Positions 7,360 through 17,026 of a stretch of 42,585 nt of DNA are shown here, piece after piece (the first letter of the stretch is position 1; each line of letters starts with the position of its first letter). This stretch comes from Nitrospira sp. UBA5698 (lineage in GTDB: Bacteria; Nitrospirota; Nitrospiria; Nitrospirales; Nitrospiraceae). The position numbers were made by a program, and so were the translations under genes. The stretch lies in assembly GCA_002420115.1 (NCBI GenBank), contig DIHK01000071.1, positions 1-42,585 of the forward strand. Direction: 5' to 3'. Under the pieces are notes generated by a model. The model was not told the origin of the DNA. It was given only the letters and a program-made list of their open reading frames with translations, and searched no databases.

Positions 7360-8904
7360 ATGTTTCTCACGTCCAGATATCATGTCGTGGCGACGATGGG
7401 GGTGGTCCTGTCCCTGACCAGTTGTGCTGATACCGAGTTTGTCCTACGCCCACCCGCGCCGGAGAGGTTTCCACCCGCAGTCACGCCGCCTCCTCGGATC
7501 ACGGAGTCCGTCATTACCGTACCGATGCGGGTGGACCTTTCCGACTTTCTCAATGCCACCAACAATCCGAACCTCATTCCAAAGAAGTTTGACCATTCGG
7601 GCAGCGTCAGCAAACATCCGAAAGGCGGGGAGTACAAATACTATGCGGAACGGGATGACTTTTCGATCGAGCAGCCGGCCCACTCCGTCAGTAATACGGA
7701 GCCACGCCTGTCGATCGGAGACTGGTGGAAGGAAATCGAACTCTCGGGAGTCTCCCTCTTCGTGAGTGCGCCGCTCCGCTATAAGATTGGCGCGCGTTCA
7801 CATGCGCAGGGTGCTGAATCATCGGCCCAGTGTGGTGATGGAAGTGGGTGGCCACGACGAGCCACACTCAATGGGAGTATTGCCATCGGGATGACCTCGG
7901 ATTACGGAGTGTCGGCCTCCCTCCGCAGCGTGACGGTTCATCCCATCGAGCCCTGCCGGCTACGCATCTCCGATGTAGACCTGCAGCAGGCCGTCAACAC
8001 GGCACTGTCAGATCAGGCAAAGGAAGGTTTCAACAGCGCCGTCTCGCGTCTTAACGCGCTGAGTCTCAAACCGCGCGCAGAAGATGTCTGGACGGCACTC
8101 CGCAATCCCATCCAATTGGAGCCGGATATCTGGCTTCTGCTCAACCTCGACAAGGTGCGGCGTGCCGGATTCTCAAAAGATGGCCACGTGGTCAAAGATA
8201 TCCTTCAGATCATCGCGCATCCGGTGATCGTTCATGGAGCTGAGCCACCAGCATCGTCCCCAGCACTTCCTCCGCTCGAGACAGAAGCGGTCTCTCCAGA
8301 TTTTCGTGGTGTAGCTGATGTCCAGGACGCGTATACCGAGAAGCAACCCGTGTCTGAGAAATTTCATGTCTTGGCCGATATCCAAGTTGACTACGGCACA
8401 CTTTCCCAGACGCTCTCGAAGCAGCTGAAAGGGAGACGGATTGAAACTAAGGGAAATGTCATCACGATAACCGGCGCAGGAATATTCGGTCTAGGCAATA
8501 ACCAAGTGCTTCTACGCGTGGAGTTCACTGGAGATGCACGGGGCTACGTGTATTTGATCGGGAAGCCGGAAATCAACGTGATGACAGAGGCGGTCTATCT
8601 CAGTGGCCTTCGGTACGATCTCGGAACCACACATCTACTTCAGACAACGGCCCCAGCCTGGTTCAATGACGCGCCGCTCCGAGAAACTATTGCTCCCGAA
8701 ATCGTGCTTGGGGTGACGCCGATGATCGATCGGATACGCGACTCTCTGAGAACCGGGTTGAATCGAACGCTGACCCCAACTGTTTCGATGCAGGGAACGG
8801 TCACGTCGATGCAAGGGATCACCGTGTCCGCCGATGTCGACGCGCTCTATATTCGAACGATGAGTAATGGAACCCTCAACGTGCTCGCGAGCAGCGAGCC
8901 CTAA
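7360..8904 (+). CDS. DUF4403-family lipoprotein
   Basis: About 514 aa. The start ATG at 7360 follows AAAAGGAGG; an in-frame GTG at 7333 is less likely. The signal peptide ends in LTSC, a lipobox, so the mature protein is probably an outer-membrane or periplasmic lipoprotein. The DUF4403 signature is seen in ITVPMRVDLSDFLNATNNP near the N-terminus, and two lipid-binding-like repeats span most of the protein (TLSQTLSKQLKGRRI in the second half). Function of the family is unknown; the fold is related to tubular lipid-binding domains. No clear operon partner except the small ORF 20 bases downstream. Confidence 0.8.
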   Translation: MFLTSRYHVVATMGVVLSLTSCADTEFVLRPPAPERFPPAVTPPPRITESVITVPMRVDLSDFLNATNNPNLIPKKFDHSGSVSKHPKGGEYKYYAERDDFSIEQPAHSVSNTEPRLSIGDWWKEIELSGVSLFVSAPLRYKIGARSHAQGAESSAQCGDGSGWPRRATLNGSIAIGMTSDYGVSASLRSVTVHPIEPCRLRISDVDLQQAVNTALSDQAKEGFNSAVSRLNALSLKPRAEDVWTALRNPIQLEPDIWLLLNLDKVRRAGFSKDGHVVKDILQIIAHPVIVHGAEPPASSPALPPLETEAVSPDFRGVADVQDAYTEKQPVSEKFHVLADIQVDYGTLSQTLSKQLKGRRIETKGNVITITGAGIFGLGNNQVLLRVEFTGDARGYVYLIGKPEINVMTEAVYLSGLRYDLGTTHLLQTTAPAWFNDAPLRETIAPEIVLGVTPMIDRIRDSLRTGLNRTLTPTVSMQGTVTSMQGITVSADVDALYIRTMSNGTLNVLASSEP

Positions 8905-8924
8905 ATCGCTTATCCGGAGACCTC

Positions 8925-9098
8925 ATGGCTGCTTTGGATCGTGACCAACGCACTCTATGGGTTTCCCAAACAGATCGACACCATCGGGCACACGGTCAAG
9001 ATCTTGGACACACAGTCTGCGATCTCGCTGCTTCGACGACCATCGGGCAAACGGTTGTCGGGGTGCCGGCTCAACTCATGGACGTCCCTGTGTCTTGA
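8925..9098 (+). CDS. Possible small protein, 57 aa, downstream of the DUF4403 gene
   Basis: Open frame starting ATG with CCGGAG 6 bases upstream, 20 bases after the DUF4403 stop. Translation begins MAALDRDQRTLWVSQTDR and ends VPAQLMDVPVS. It is soluble, with no signal peptide and one Cys. The ribosome site and operon-like spacing favour it, but nothing else does. Confidence 0.35.
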   Translation: MAALDRDQRTLWVSQTDRHHRAHGQDLGHTVCDLAASTTIGQTVVGVPAQLMDVPVS

Positions 9099-9100
9099 AT

Positions 9101-9440
9101 TCAGTGCACACAGCATATACCACTACTCTCGCCTGGTTGGTCCCCACCCACCTGTTCGTTATACGCTTGGTACGCCTTCCGGGCCCATTCTTCACCAGGA
9201 CACCCCTGCATGGTCATGGCGACTTCGAGGCACTCGATCAATTCCCCTTGCGGGACGTCTTTGTGGCAAACCATCTTGACGTAGGCTCGGCTACAGGACT
9301 CGCATCGATTCGCGATGGAGAACGCCATGGCGAGGAGCGGTTTGTACTTCGCAACAACGGCGCCATTACGATAGGCCTCCTGTCGCATGCGCAGGAGGCC
9401 CCCGGTGACTTGCGGTCTCAACATTAGTGGCTTGATCCAT
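9101..9440 (-). pseudogene. AhpD/CMD-like gene, frameshifted by an apparent 32-bp deletion
   Basis: It is closely related to the gene at 17982-18386: both read KVTGGLLRMRQEAYR-like at the N-terminus, keep two Cys (ANRCESCSRAY here), and share ECLEVAMTMQGCPGEEWA. Here the expected start (ATG at 9440, after GGAGGGAGA) is out of frame with the body. Aligning the two genes shows 32 bases missing between two GTTGAG direct repeats (near 9417-9422), removing about 11 codons. Translation might restart at the ATG at 9424, giving 107 aa, but no ribosome site precedes it. The rest of the frame is intact, so the lesion looks recent. Confidence 0.6.
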
Positions 9441-9550
9441 TATGCTGTCTCCCTCCTCCCTCTTGCTTCCCACTTCGGCCACTCGCCTATTTTTCAAGCA
9501 GCCGCGCCGGCAAATTGGACAAGCGCCGCTGCCAACCCAAGGTAGAATGA

Positions 9551-10411
9551 ATGATGGAACCAGCAGGCGGAATACTAGCATCAGATCCGTTCTCCCTCGT
9601 TGTGGCGGCCTACCTCGTCATGGCGATCGTCATGGCCCTGTTGTGGGCCGTGCAGCGGAAAACGAGGAACGCCGCCATCGGGGACGTCGGATGGTGCCTC
9701 GGGCTGATCGTCGTCGTGCTGGGCTATGCCACGCACGCTCCCAGCGGGATCGAGCGGAAACTCCTGACCGTGATGCTGGTGACACTCTATGCGGGACGAC
9801 TCGGACTCTACATTTTCTTCAATCGCGTGAAGGGGAAACCGGAGGACGCTCGCTATCGCCGGATCCGGGAGGAATGGGGTGAGACCGAGCCTTCAAAAAT
9901 GTTCTGGTACTTTCAGCTGCAAGCCCTCGCCTTGGCCGCCTTTTCGCTCCCGTTTTTGGTGTTGCTTTGGAATCCACGGCATCCGACTGCGGTGGTCGAG
10001 TTGGTCGGTTTGCTGATCTGGGGCGTGGCCGTGGCCGGCGAAGCGGCGGCTGACCGGCAACTCGCTCAGTTCCGTGCCGATCCGAGAAATCAAGGTCGAG
10101 TCTGTCGCGAGGGCCTGTGGAATTACTCCCGCCATCCGAACTATTTTTTTGAATGGCTGCACTGGTGCTCCTATGTCGTGATGATGTGGGGAGCACCCGG
10201 CTGGGTATTGACCTGGATCGGGCCGATCGGAATGGGGATCGCGCTGCTGAAGGTAACTGGCATTCCTCAAGCAGAAGAGCAGGCCCTTCTAAATCGAGGA
10301 GAAGAATATAAAGCCTATCAGGCTACGACCAATGCGTTTTTGCCATGGTTTCCTCGGACGAGGCTGGACACGTCTCCTCATTCCTCACGTAGCCCACCCA
10401 AAGAACAATAA
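9551..10411 (+). CDS. DUF1295 (steroid 5-alpha-reductase-like) membrane protein
   Basis: 286 aa polytopic membrane protein. The DUF1295 hallmark is near residues 193-206: GLWNYSRHPNYFFEW. An earlier RKTRNAAIGDVGWCLGL loop is also typical. Six to seven hydrophobic segments are visible. Family members are predicted NAD(P)H-dependent reductases or isoprenylcysteine-methyltransferase-like enzymes; substrate unknown. Start ATGATG at 9551 with a modest AAGG site. No operon partner: a frameshifted gene lies upstream on the other strand and decayed DNA downstream. Confidence 0.82.
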   Translation: MMEPAGGILASDPFSLVVAAYLVMAIVMALLWAVQRKTRNAAIGDVGWCLGLIVVVLGYATHAPSGIERKLLTVMLVTLYAGRLGLYIFFNRVKGKPEDARYRRIREEWGETEPSKMFWYFQLQALALAAFSLPFLVLLWNPRHPTAVVELVGLLIWGVAVAGEAAADRQLAQFRADPRNQGRVCREGLWNYSRHPNYFFEWLHWCSYVVMMWGAPGWVLTWIGPIGMGIALLKVTGIPQAEEQALLNRGEEYKAYQATTNAFLPWFPRTRLDTSPHSSRSPPKEQ

Positions 10412-10593
10412 ACGGGATCACCGATCTCGAAGGCTCCGGTCAAGAGGGGACAGCACATCTCCGCTCCTTACTCTGTGAACGGGACGAGACGACGTCCCCC
10501 TCGCCGTGCTGGCTACATGACTCAGTCGCATCCCGGTTGGGAAGGGAAATGGTGCCAGAAACCACTTCTCACCCAGATTTGCCCATAAAGAAT

Positions 10594-10690
10594 TCAGTAC
10601 GTATAGCACATGTTGCTCTCGCTTGGCTCTGTTCCGCTCACATGTTCCTTATAGACTTGGTACGCCTTCAACGCCCACGATGGAAAGGTC
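10594..10690 (-). pseudogene. Decayed C-terminal remnant of a CMD-like gene
   Basis: The minus-strand frame reads WALKAYQVYKEHVSGTEPSE and then SNMCYTY, matching the C-terminus of the gene at 9101 (WARKAYQAYNEQVGGDQPGE). Upstream of the Trp the similarity collapses and the Cys motif region is absent. It is therefore the third, most decayed copy in the window. The stretch 10412-10786 otherwise shows no supported gene. Confidence 0.5.
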
Positions 10691-10786
10691 GCGGCCACGG
10701 AAATGTCGTCATGATCGGTGAAGAGGTCAATTATAGGTAGCTCAAGCATTGATAGAACATAGGATAAGGGTAACGGCTCTTCATAA

Positions 10787-10987
10787 TCATGACGCTCCGG
10801 ATCTGTTTTCATGCACTTCTGGGCACATGATTCCTGTGAGAATGTGGCGCAAGGCCTGACAGCTGGACTTGATGCAATGGAGAAACAAATAACTTCGGGA
10901 ACTGAGGCATCTGGACATCCTGGTTAACACGATGAACCCCGCAGCCAGAAAGGCGAAGGGCCTAAACGTCTGGAACTCCCTTTTCAT
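10787..10987 (-). CDS. Possible small membrane protein downstream of cusA, 66 aa
   Basis: The ATG at 10987 overlaps the cusA stop in an ATGA arrangement, which suggests translational coupling. Residues about 9-22 (FRPFAFLAAGFIVL) form one short hydrophobic segment; the rest is Cys- and Arg-containing without a recognised motif. It could be a small accessory protein of the efflux pump, or a truncated gene whose tail runs into decayed DNA. Confidence 0.35.
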   Translation of the reverse strand: MKREFQTFRPFAFLAAGFIVLTRMSRCLSSRSYLFLHCIKSSCQALRHILTGIMCPEVHENRSGAS

Positions 10988-13900
10988 TCCGATGTTACTT
11001 CAGGAGAGTGAGTGAGGCATCGGGGCAGACCAAACCCACGCCACAAGGCATAGAGGATGGGAATCACCAGCAACGTCAGCACCGTTGAGCTCACCATGCC
11101 ACCGATCATCGGCGCGGCAATCCGCTTCATCACATCTGCCCCGGTGCCGGTCGTCCACATGATGGGGAGCAAACCGCCCATGATCGCCGCCACCGTCATC
11201 ATCTTGGGCCGCACGCGCTGAACCGCTCCCTCCATAATGGCGTCGTGGAGATCCTGCGCCGTAGCCATACGACCTTCACGCACCAGCCGCTCATAGGCTT
11301 CGTCGAGATAGACGAGCATCACCACGCCCGTCTCCGCCGCTACGCCTGCCAACGCAATGATCCCCACCCACACAGCCACGCTGAGGTTGTAGTCCAAGTA
11401 ATGGAGAAACCAGATGGCTCCGATCACGGCGAAGGGGACGGACAAGAGCACGATCAGCGATTTCGCAAGCGATCGGAAATTCAGATACAGAAGCAGCAGA
11501 ATCACCGCCAGCGTCACGGGTACCACCAGCTTCAACCGCGCTTCGGCCCGCACCAGATGTTCGTATTGCCCAGTCCAGATCAGCCGATACCCAGGCGGGA
11601 GTGTGACCAGCTCCCGGACTGCTCGCTGAGCGTCTTGAACATAGCCGCGCAAATCTCGTCCGCTGACCGACACCGACACCAGGCCAGCGAGCGATCCCGC
11701 CTCATCCGCGATCGACGGCGGCCCTTGGTTGATCACCATCTCCGCGATTTGCCCGAGAGGGATCTGCGCACCGCCCGGCGTGGGAATCAGGACTCGTTTG
11801 AGCCGGTCCGGATCGTCGCGCAACTCGCGCTTGTAGCGCACGTTGACCGGATACCGTTCCCGTCCCTCCACCGTGGTTGTCACGGTTTCTCCTCCGATGG
11901 CCGAGGTGATCACCGCCTGCACGTCTCCCACCGTCAGACCATAACGGGCCGCTTCACGCCGGTTCACGATCACATCCAAGTAATAGCCCTCATTGAGCCG
12001 TTCGGCGAAGGCGCTCTTGGTGCCGGGCACGGTCGCCAAGGCTTGTTCGATTTCGATACCGATCCGCTCGATCGTCTTCAAATCCGGTCCCAGCACCTTG
12101 ATCCCGACCGGACTTCGGACACCCGTCGTGATCATCTCCGTGCGAGTCTGGATCGGCATCCACCAAATGTTCGGAAATCCAGGGATGCGGAGTTTGGCAT
12201 CCATCTCATCCAACAACTTGTCCCAGGTCATGCCTGGTCGCCATTGCGCCTCCGGTTTCAGCGTCACGGTGATCTCCGCCATGCCCACGAAAGCTGGATC
12301 GGTGGCGGTCGGAGCCTTCCCCATTTTGCCGAATACCCGTTCCACTTCCGGGAAGGTCGTGAGTAACTGATCCTGAACCTGCAAGACCTTCGTCGCTTCT
12401 GGGATCGACAGGCCTGGGACGGTGGTCGGCATGTAGAGGATGGTCCCCTCGTTCAGCGGCGGCATGAACTCCGCGCCGAGTCGCAGGAATGCCGGCACCG
12501 TAAGTCCGAACGTCACCACTGCTATTCCGAGTGTGAGCCATCGAACGCGCAACGCACCAGAGAGGATGGGTCGATAGAGGGTGATCAGCAGCCGGTTCAA
12601 GGGGTTGTCGGTTTCCGCCCGGATGTGGCCCCGAATCAGAACAACCATGAGCACGGGCGCCAATGTCACCGAAAGCGCGGTGGCAAAGAGCATCGAAAAG
12701 GTCTTGGTATAGGCCAGGGGCGTGAACAGTCGCCCTTCCTGGGATTCCAGCGCAAAGATCGGCAAGAACGACACGGCGATCACCAGCAGTGAAAAGAACA
12801 GGGGCCGCCCGACTTCTTTCGCGGCGGCAATAATAATGTCCGCTCTGTTGCCTGATGGAGATTGCTCCAACCGTTTGTGAGCATTCTCGACCATCACCAT
12901 CGCCGCATCGACCATGGCGCCGAGAGCAATGGCGATCCCGCCCAGCGACATGATGTTGGAGGTAATCTTCAAGTAGGCCATCGGGATAAACGCGAGCAGT
13001 ACCGCCACGGGGAGCAGAAGGATGGCCACGAGTGCGCTTCGCGCATGAAACAGGAAGACCAGTGCGATCAGGCTCACGATCACACTTTCTTCAACCAGTT
13101 TCTCGCGGAGCACGGCAATCGCGCGATGAATAAGATCGGACCGATCGTAGGTGGGAACAATGTGCACCCCCTCGGGCAAGGCCGGAACAATGTCCTCCAG
13201 CCTGGCTTTGATCCGCTCGATCACCGCAAGGGCGTTCTCTCCGGCCCGCATGATCACGATGCCGCCGACCGTCTGGCCCTTGCCGTCCAATTCGGCGATG
13301 CCCCGGCGCTGTTCCGGCCCGAGCTGGACATGCCCGATGTCTCGCACCAAGATCGGCGTCCCTCGTCCGTCGGTCCCGACGGGAATCAGTTCAATCTCAT
13401 CCACCGACCGCAGATAACCACGTCCTCGAATGACGTATTCAGTGCCGGCCATCTCCAAGACTCGGCCGCTCACCTCCGCATTGCTGTTGCGGACGGCTTC
13501 GATGACCTTTTGAATGGGCAATCGATAGGCCGCTAATGTGTTGGGGTCCACTTCGATTTGGTATTGTTTGACGAATCCACCGATCGCTGAGACTTCCGCC
13601 ACGCCTGGCACGCTTTCAAGTTGGTAACGCAGGTACCAATCCTGAAGACTGCGGAGCTGCGCCAAGTCATGGGCTCCCGACTCGTCCACCAGTGCGTACT
13701 GATAGACCCACCCGACTCCGGTTGCGTCGGGCCCGAGGGTCGGCGTGACGCCGATCGGCAGCTTACCGGTGAGCTTCTGGAGATATTCGAGCACGCGACT
13801 TCGTGCCCAGTAGAGGTCGGTCCGGTCTTCGAAAATCACATAGACATAGGAGACGCCGTACTCCGAGACACCTCGGACTCGTTTGACTCTGGGTCCCGCG

Positions 13901-14121
13901 AGCAGAGCGGTCACAACCGGATAGGTGATTTGATCCTCAATGAGCGTGGGACTGCGGCCCTGCCACTCGGTGTAGACGATCACCTGAACATCCGAAAGGT
14001 CCGGAATGGCATCCAGAGGTACGTCAAGCGCGGCCCAGCCACCCCAGATGGCCAACAAGAGCACACTCAAGATCACCAGGACCGGATTCCGAGCGCTCGC
14101 TTCGATCAGACGCGCAATCAT
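10984..14121 (-). CDS. cusA: CusA-type heavy-metal efflux RND transporter (inner membrane pump)
   Basis: 1045 aa, the normal length for CusA/CzcA proton antiporters. TM4 reads GAMVDAAMVMVENAHK (about residue 400), the CusA form. The likely metal-binding methionines are at about 563 (in LYMPTT), 613 (GMAEITV) and 664 (RTEMITTG), spaced like E. coli M573/M623/M672. This points to Cu(I)/Ag(I) rather than Zn/Co. The start ATG overlaps the cusB stop (ATGA). It is the last large gene of a minus-strand operon beginning at merR. Role: trimeric inner-membrane pump exporting metal through CusB and CusC. Confidence 0.95.
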   Translation of the reverse strand: MIARLIEASARNPVLVILSVLLLAIWGGWAALDVPLDAIPDLSDVQVIVYTEWQGRSPTLIEDQITYPVVTALLAGPRVKRVRGVSEYGVSYVYVIFEDRTDLYWARSRVLEYLQKLTGKLPIGVTPTLGPDATGVGWVYQYALVDESGAHDLAQLRSLQDWYLRYQLESVPGVAEVSAIGGFVKQYQIEVDPNTLAAYRLPIQKVIEAVRNSNAEVSGRVLEMAGTEYVIRGRGYLRSVDEIELIPVGTDGRGTPILVRDIGHVQLGPEQRRGIAELDGKGQTVGGIVIMRAGENALAVIERIKARLEDIVPALPEGVHIVPTYDRSDLIHRAIAVLREKLVEESVIVSLIALVFLFHARSALVAILLLPVAVLLAFIPMAYLKITSNIMSLGGIAIALGAMVDAAMVMVENAHKRLEQSPSGNRADIIIAAAKEVGRPLFFSLLVIAVSFLPIFALESQEGRLFTPLAYTKTFSMLFATALSVTLAPVLMVVLIRGHIRAETDNPLNRLLITLYRPILSGALRVRWLTLGIAVVTFGLTVPAFLRLGAEFMPPLNEGTILYMPTTVPGLSIPEATKVLQVQDQLLTTFPEVERVFGKMGKAPTATDPAFVGMAEITVTLKPEAQWRPGMTWDKLLDEMDAKLRIPGFPNIWWMPIQTRTEMITTGVRSPVGIKVLGPDLKTIERIGIEIEQALATVPGTKSAFAERLNEGYYLDVIVNRREAARYGLTVGDVQAVITSAIGGETVTTTVEGRERYPVNVRYKRELRDDPDRLKRVLIPTPGGAQIPLGQIAEMVINQGPPSIADEAGSLAGLVSVSVSGRDLRGYVQDAQRAVRELVTLPPGYRLIWTGQYEHLVRAEARLKLVVPVTLAVILLLLYLNFRSLAKSLIVLLSVPFAVIGAIWFLHYLDYNLSVAVWVGIIALAGVAAETGVVMLVYLDEAYERLVREGRMATAQDLHDAIMEGAVQRVRPKMMTVAAIMGGLLPIMWTTGTGADVMKRIAAPMIGGMVSSTVLTLLVIPILYALWRGFGLPRCLTHSPEVTSE

Positions 14122-15572
14122 TTCATCCCCGGCATGCCTTCCATGCCCTCCATCCCACCTTTCTCACCCGCCCGCTCGCCTCGCGGTGAAGCCGAGGGCC
14201 CTGGGGGCGCCGAGACGCCCGCTTCTCCCATGGCCATCTTGCCTTCGTGCGCGCCGCGCATTTGCCAGTCGGCCATGCCGATCCGGCCCATCATGCCCTG
14301 CATGCTTGAAGCCGATGCCAATTTACTCTCCGCGTCCAACAAGAAATTGGCCGAGGTAACGATCCGATCTCCTGCTTTGAGTCCTTCCAGTACTTCCACC
14401 GAATCCTGACTCCTGCGACCCAGCTTGACGGAAATAGGCTCATACCGGCCTTGTCCCAGATCCATAAACACAAGTTGACGAAGCCCGGTGTCCAACACAG
14501 CTTCCTTTGGCACCATCAAGGTTCTGACCGCATCCGTCTGCAAGGTCACGTTCCCATACATACCGGGCTTCAGCTTCAGTTCAGGATTCGGAAACTCAAC
14601 CCGCACTCGCACCGTGCGGGCTTCGGTATTCAGCGTCGGATACACATAGGCCACCTTGCCGCTGAATGTTTCCCCCGGATAAGCAGCGAAGGTGATCGAG
14701 GCCGGTTGAGCGACTTTCACAGCAGCCATTTCTGATTCGTAAATATCGGCAGAGATCCAGACGGAGGAAAGATCCGCGATCTCATACAGTGTCGTCCCTG
14801 GCTCCACATATTTGCCCGGCACGGTCTCTCGCTTCAGCACGATTCCAGACGACGGCGCGTAGACCGTCAGAACCGGGTTGCCCTGACCTCGACGCTCCAG
14901 GGCGGCGATCTGTGAATTGGTCACATCCCACAGTCGCAAGCGCTCCCGCGCGCCCGCCACGAGCGCATCGGCGTTGGCTTTCGCGTCGTCGAGCGGGCTT
15001 TCGGCCAGTTGAGCCTGCGTCTTGACCGCCAACAGATACTCGTCCTGCGTGGCCAGAAGATCCGGCGAGTAGACAGTGAAGAGTGGTTCGCCTTTCCGTA
15101 CCGGTCGACCGATCGAATTGACGAAGACCTTTCGAACCCACCCGGAGACTTTCAGCGTCACGTGCGTGAAACCCCGTTCGTCGTAGCCTACGGTGCCGAC
15201 TGTCCGAATCTCTTCCTCCTGCGTCGCATGAGTGACCAGAACACTGCGGACTCCGATCAATTGCCGAGCCACAGCGGGAACAGCCACCGCCCCGGACGAG
15301 CCATCGGGCATGCCTGGCATAGATTCCGTGCCTTTCGTAGGCATCGCTTCCTCCATCGGCATCCCTTTCATATCCCCCATGCCCCTCATCCCTTCCATAC
15401 CTTTCATGGACACACCTTCCATCCCATGGTCTTTCATGTCTTCACTGCTTGGCATCCTCGACATATCGCTCATCATCCGATGCGCGGCGAAGAACCCGGC
15501 GATGACTCCGACGAACAGACCGGCTGCTGCGACACCGACAACAAGACCTGTTCTGCGCCTGTCCAGGCTCAT
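14118..15572 (-). CDS. cusB: CusB-type periplasmic adaptor with Met-rich ends
   Basis: About 484 aa membrane-fusion protein. One N-terminal TM anchor (about residues 9-30) is followed by a Met/Gly/His-rich segment (roughly 32-90, repeats such as GMEGMRGMGDMKGM), then barrel-sandwich and hairpin regions (YSPDLLATQDEYL; YAPSSGIVLKRETVPGKYV). The C-terminal tail is again Met-rich (GGMEGMEGMPGMK). Methionines bind Cu(I)/Ag(I) and hand metal to CusA. The start at 15572 is preferred because GGGAGG is 7 bases upstream; the ATG at 15578 is too close to it. It overlaps cusA by ATGA and lies 16 bases after cusC. Confidence 0.92.
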   Translation of the reverse strand: MSLDRRRTGLVVGVAAAGLFVGVIAGFFAAHRMMSDMSRMPSSEDMKDHGMEGVSMKGMEGMRGMGDMKGMPMEEAMPTKGTESMPGMPDGSSGAVAVPAVARQLIGVRSVLVTHATQEEEIRTVGTVGYDERGFTHVTLKVSGWVRKVFVNSIGRPVRKGEPLFTVYSPDLLATQDEYLLAVKTQAQLAESPLDDAKANADALVAGARERLRLWDVTNSQIAALERRGQGNPVLTVYAPSSGIVLKRETVPGKYVEPGTTLYEIADLSSVWISADIYESEMAAVKVAQPASITFAAYPGETFSGKVAYVYPTLNTEARTVRVRVEFPNPELKLKPGMYGNVTLQTDAVRTLMVPKEAVLDTGLRQLVFMDLGQGRYEPISVKLGRRSQDSVEVLEGLKAGDRIVTSANFLLDAESKLASASSMQGMMGRIGMADWQMRGAHEGKMAMGEAGVSAPPGPSASPRGERAGEKGGMEGMEGMPGMK

Positions 15573-15588
15573 GGCCATTCCTCCCTTC

Positions 15589-16878
15589 TCAGCTCTTTCC
15601 GTTCAGATCGGCTCCGATCACTTGTTCGAGTTCGGCGAGTCGGTGCTCACGCTCAACCAGCGCTCGGTAGTACTCATATTGAAATCCTCGCCAGGCTCGT
15701 TGCGTATCAATGAGATCCAGGAACCCTCCTTTTCCCGCACGATACCCCGCTCGTGCTGCTTCAAGGTTCTGCAGGGCCTGGGGCAGGATCGTGGTGTGAT
15801 ACAACCGGGCCACCTGTTCACTCGCCCGGACCTTGGCTAAGAGATCGTTGATCTGAAAACGAGTCAGGTTTTCTACCGTATGCTGTTGGGCCCGCGCAGC
15901 TGCGACCGACGCTGCTGCTTCTTGAACGCCCGCGTCATGCTTCGGCTTGGCCCAGAAGGCGAACGGCACGGTCATCGCCACGTAGGCGCCGAAGCCGTCA
16001 TTGGCCTGGAAGTTCTGAAAACGCTGAAACGTCACATTGAAGTCTGGGTAGTACTGACGCTGAGCCAGCGCGCGAGACTGCTCGCTCTGTTGCACCGCCA
16101 ACTCGGCGGCTTTCAGTTCCGGTCTGGCATTCAGTGCGAGGCGGTGCAAATCGCCGATGGCGGTGTCGAGCGGGATCAGAGGCGGCTCCTGAGGAATGCC
16201 CAAGGGCGAGAGGGGGTCCCTGTCCAGGACCGTATTCAGCAGCGCTGCGGCTGTCTCGTGACGTTGTTCCAGGACGGGACGTTGCTGGTGGAGGAGGGAC
16301 AGCTCAACCTGGGCCTTGAGCACATCAGCCTGCGCCCCCTTTCCCGTTCGAAACTTCGCGTTTGTAATCTCGACGAATTGTCTCAGCAATTCGACCTGTT
16401 CATGATGAAGCTGGATCGCCTTGTGCGCGAGAAACAGATCGTAGTAGGCCTGTTTGAGACGGGCGACCAGCTCCCGTTCTTTCCCATGCAGCGCCTGCTC
16501 GGTGATCTCGGCCGACCGGCTCGCTACTTCGCCCTTCAGCGCTAATTTGCCGGGGAACGGGAAATTCTGCGAGAGACCGAAGATGCTGTTGTCCGCTCTT
16601 GTGACGTTGAAGGTCTGCGGGAAATTCCACAAGTGCACGGACAGGGTGGGATCGTCCAGTGACCGAGCTTGCACAATCCGGTGCGAGAAAGCTTCCCATT
16701 GCTTGCGCGCTGCCACAAGCTCCGGATTTCTCTCAAGTGTTTCGCGGATCAAGTCCGGCAACGCCAAGGTTGGTTGTGCAATCTGATCGACGGCATGGAC
16801 GACATGGCGTCCGCCTGTCGCGAAGTTCATGCTCAGGACTGTGATGGCCAGCAGCAAAATCCAGATTGAGCGAGTCAT
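15589..16878 (-). CDS. cusC: TolC/CusC-type outer-membrane efflux protein
   Basis: About 429 aa. The start ATG at 16878 follows GGGAGGACC; an in-frame extension to 16911 is not needed. A signal peptide covers about residues 1-30. Two outer-membrane-efflux repeats follow (ETLERNPELVAARKQWEA in the first; ARAGYRAGKGGFLDLIDTQRA near residue 385), forming the coiled-coil tunnel. It is the outer-membrane channel partner of the CusBA genes directly downstream. The 148-base gap to the upstream small gene could hold a secondary promoter, but none is obvious. Confidence 0.92.
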   Translation of the reverse strand: MTRSIWILLLAITVLSMNFATGGRHVVHAVDQIAQPTLALPDLIRETLERNPELVAARKQWEAFSHRIVQARSLDDPTLSVHLWNFPQTFNVTRADNSIFGLSQNFPFPGKLALKGEVASRSAEITEQALHGKERELVARLKQAYYDLFLAHKAIQLHHEQVELLRQFVEITNAKFRTGKGAQADVLKAQVELSLLHQQRPVLEQRHETAAALLNTVLDRDPLSPLGIPQEPPLIPLDTAIGDLHRLALNARPELKAAELAVQQSEQSRALAQRQYYPDFNVTFQRFQNFQANDGFGAYVAMTVPFAFWAKPKHDAGVQEAAASVAAARAQQHTVENLTRFQINDLLAKVRASEQVARLYHTTILPQALQNLEAARAGYRAGKGGFLDLIDTQRAWRGFQYEYYRALVEREHRLAELEQVIGADLNGKS

Positions 16879-17026
16879 GAGATGGTCCTCCCCAAAAGCG
16901 TTCCTGCCCACGCCTGTCGCGGATCTCGGCCCCCGTCTTGCTACAGAAAGAGCAGCAGGATGAACCGCGGTTCAACGCCGGACAGAGAACGCGATAATGG
17001 AATTGGCTCAGAAAGAACCGAGGAGA

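Noticed and set aside
11245..12366. Long plus-strand ORF (373 aa) opposite cusA
   Set aside because: His/Arg-rich, low-complexity translation that is an antisense shadow of the high-GC cusA frame.
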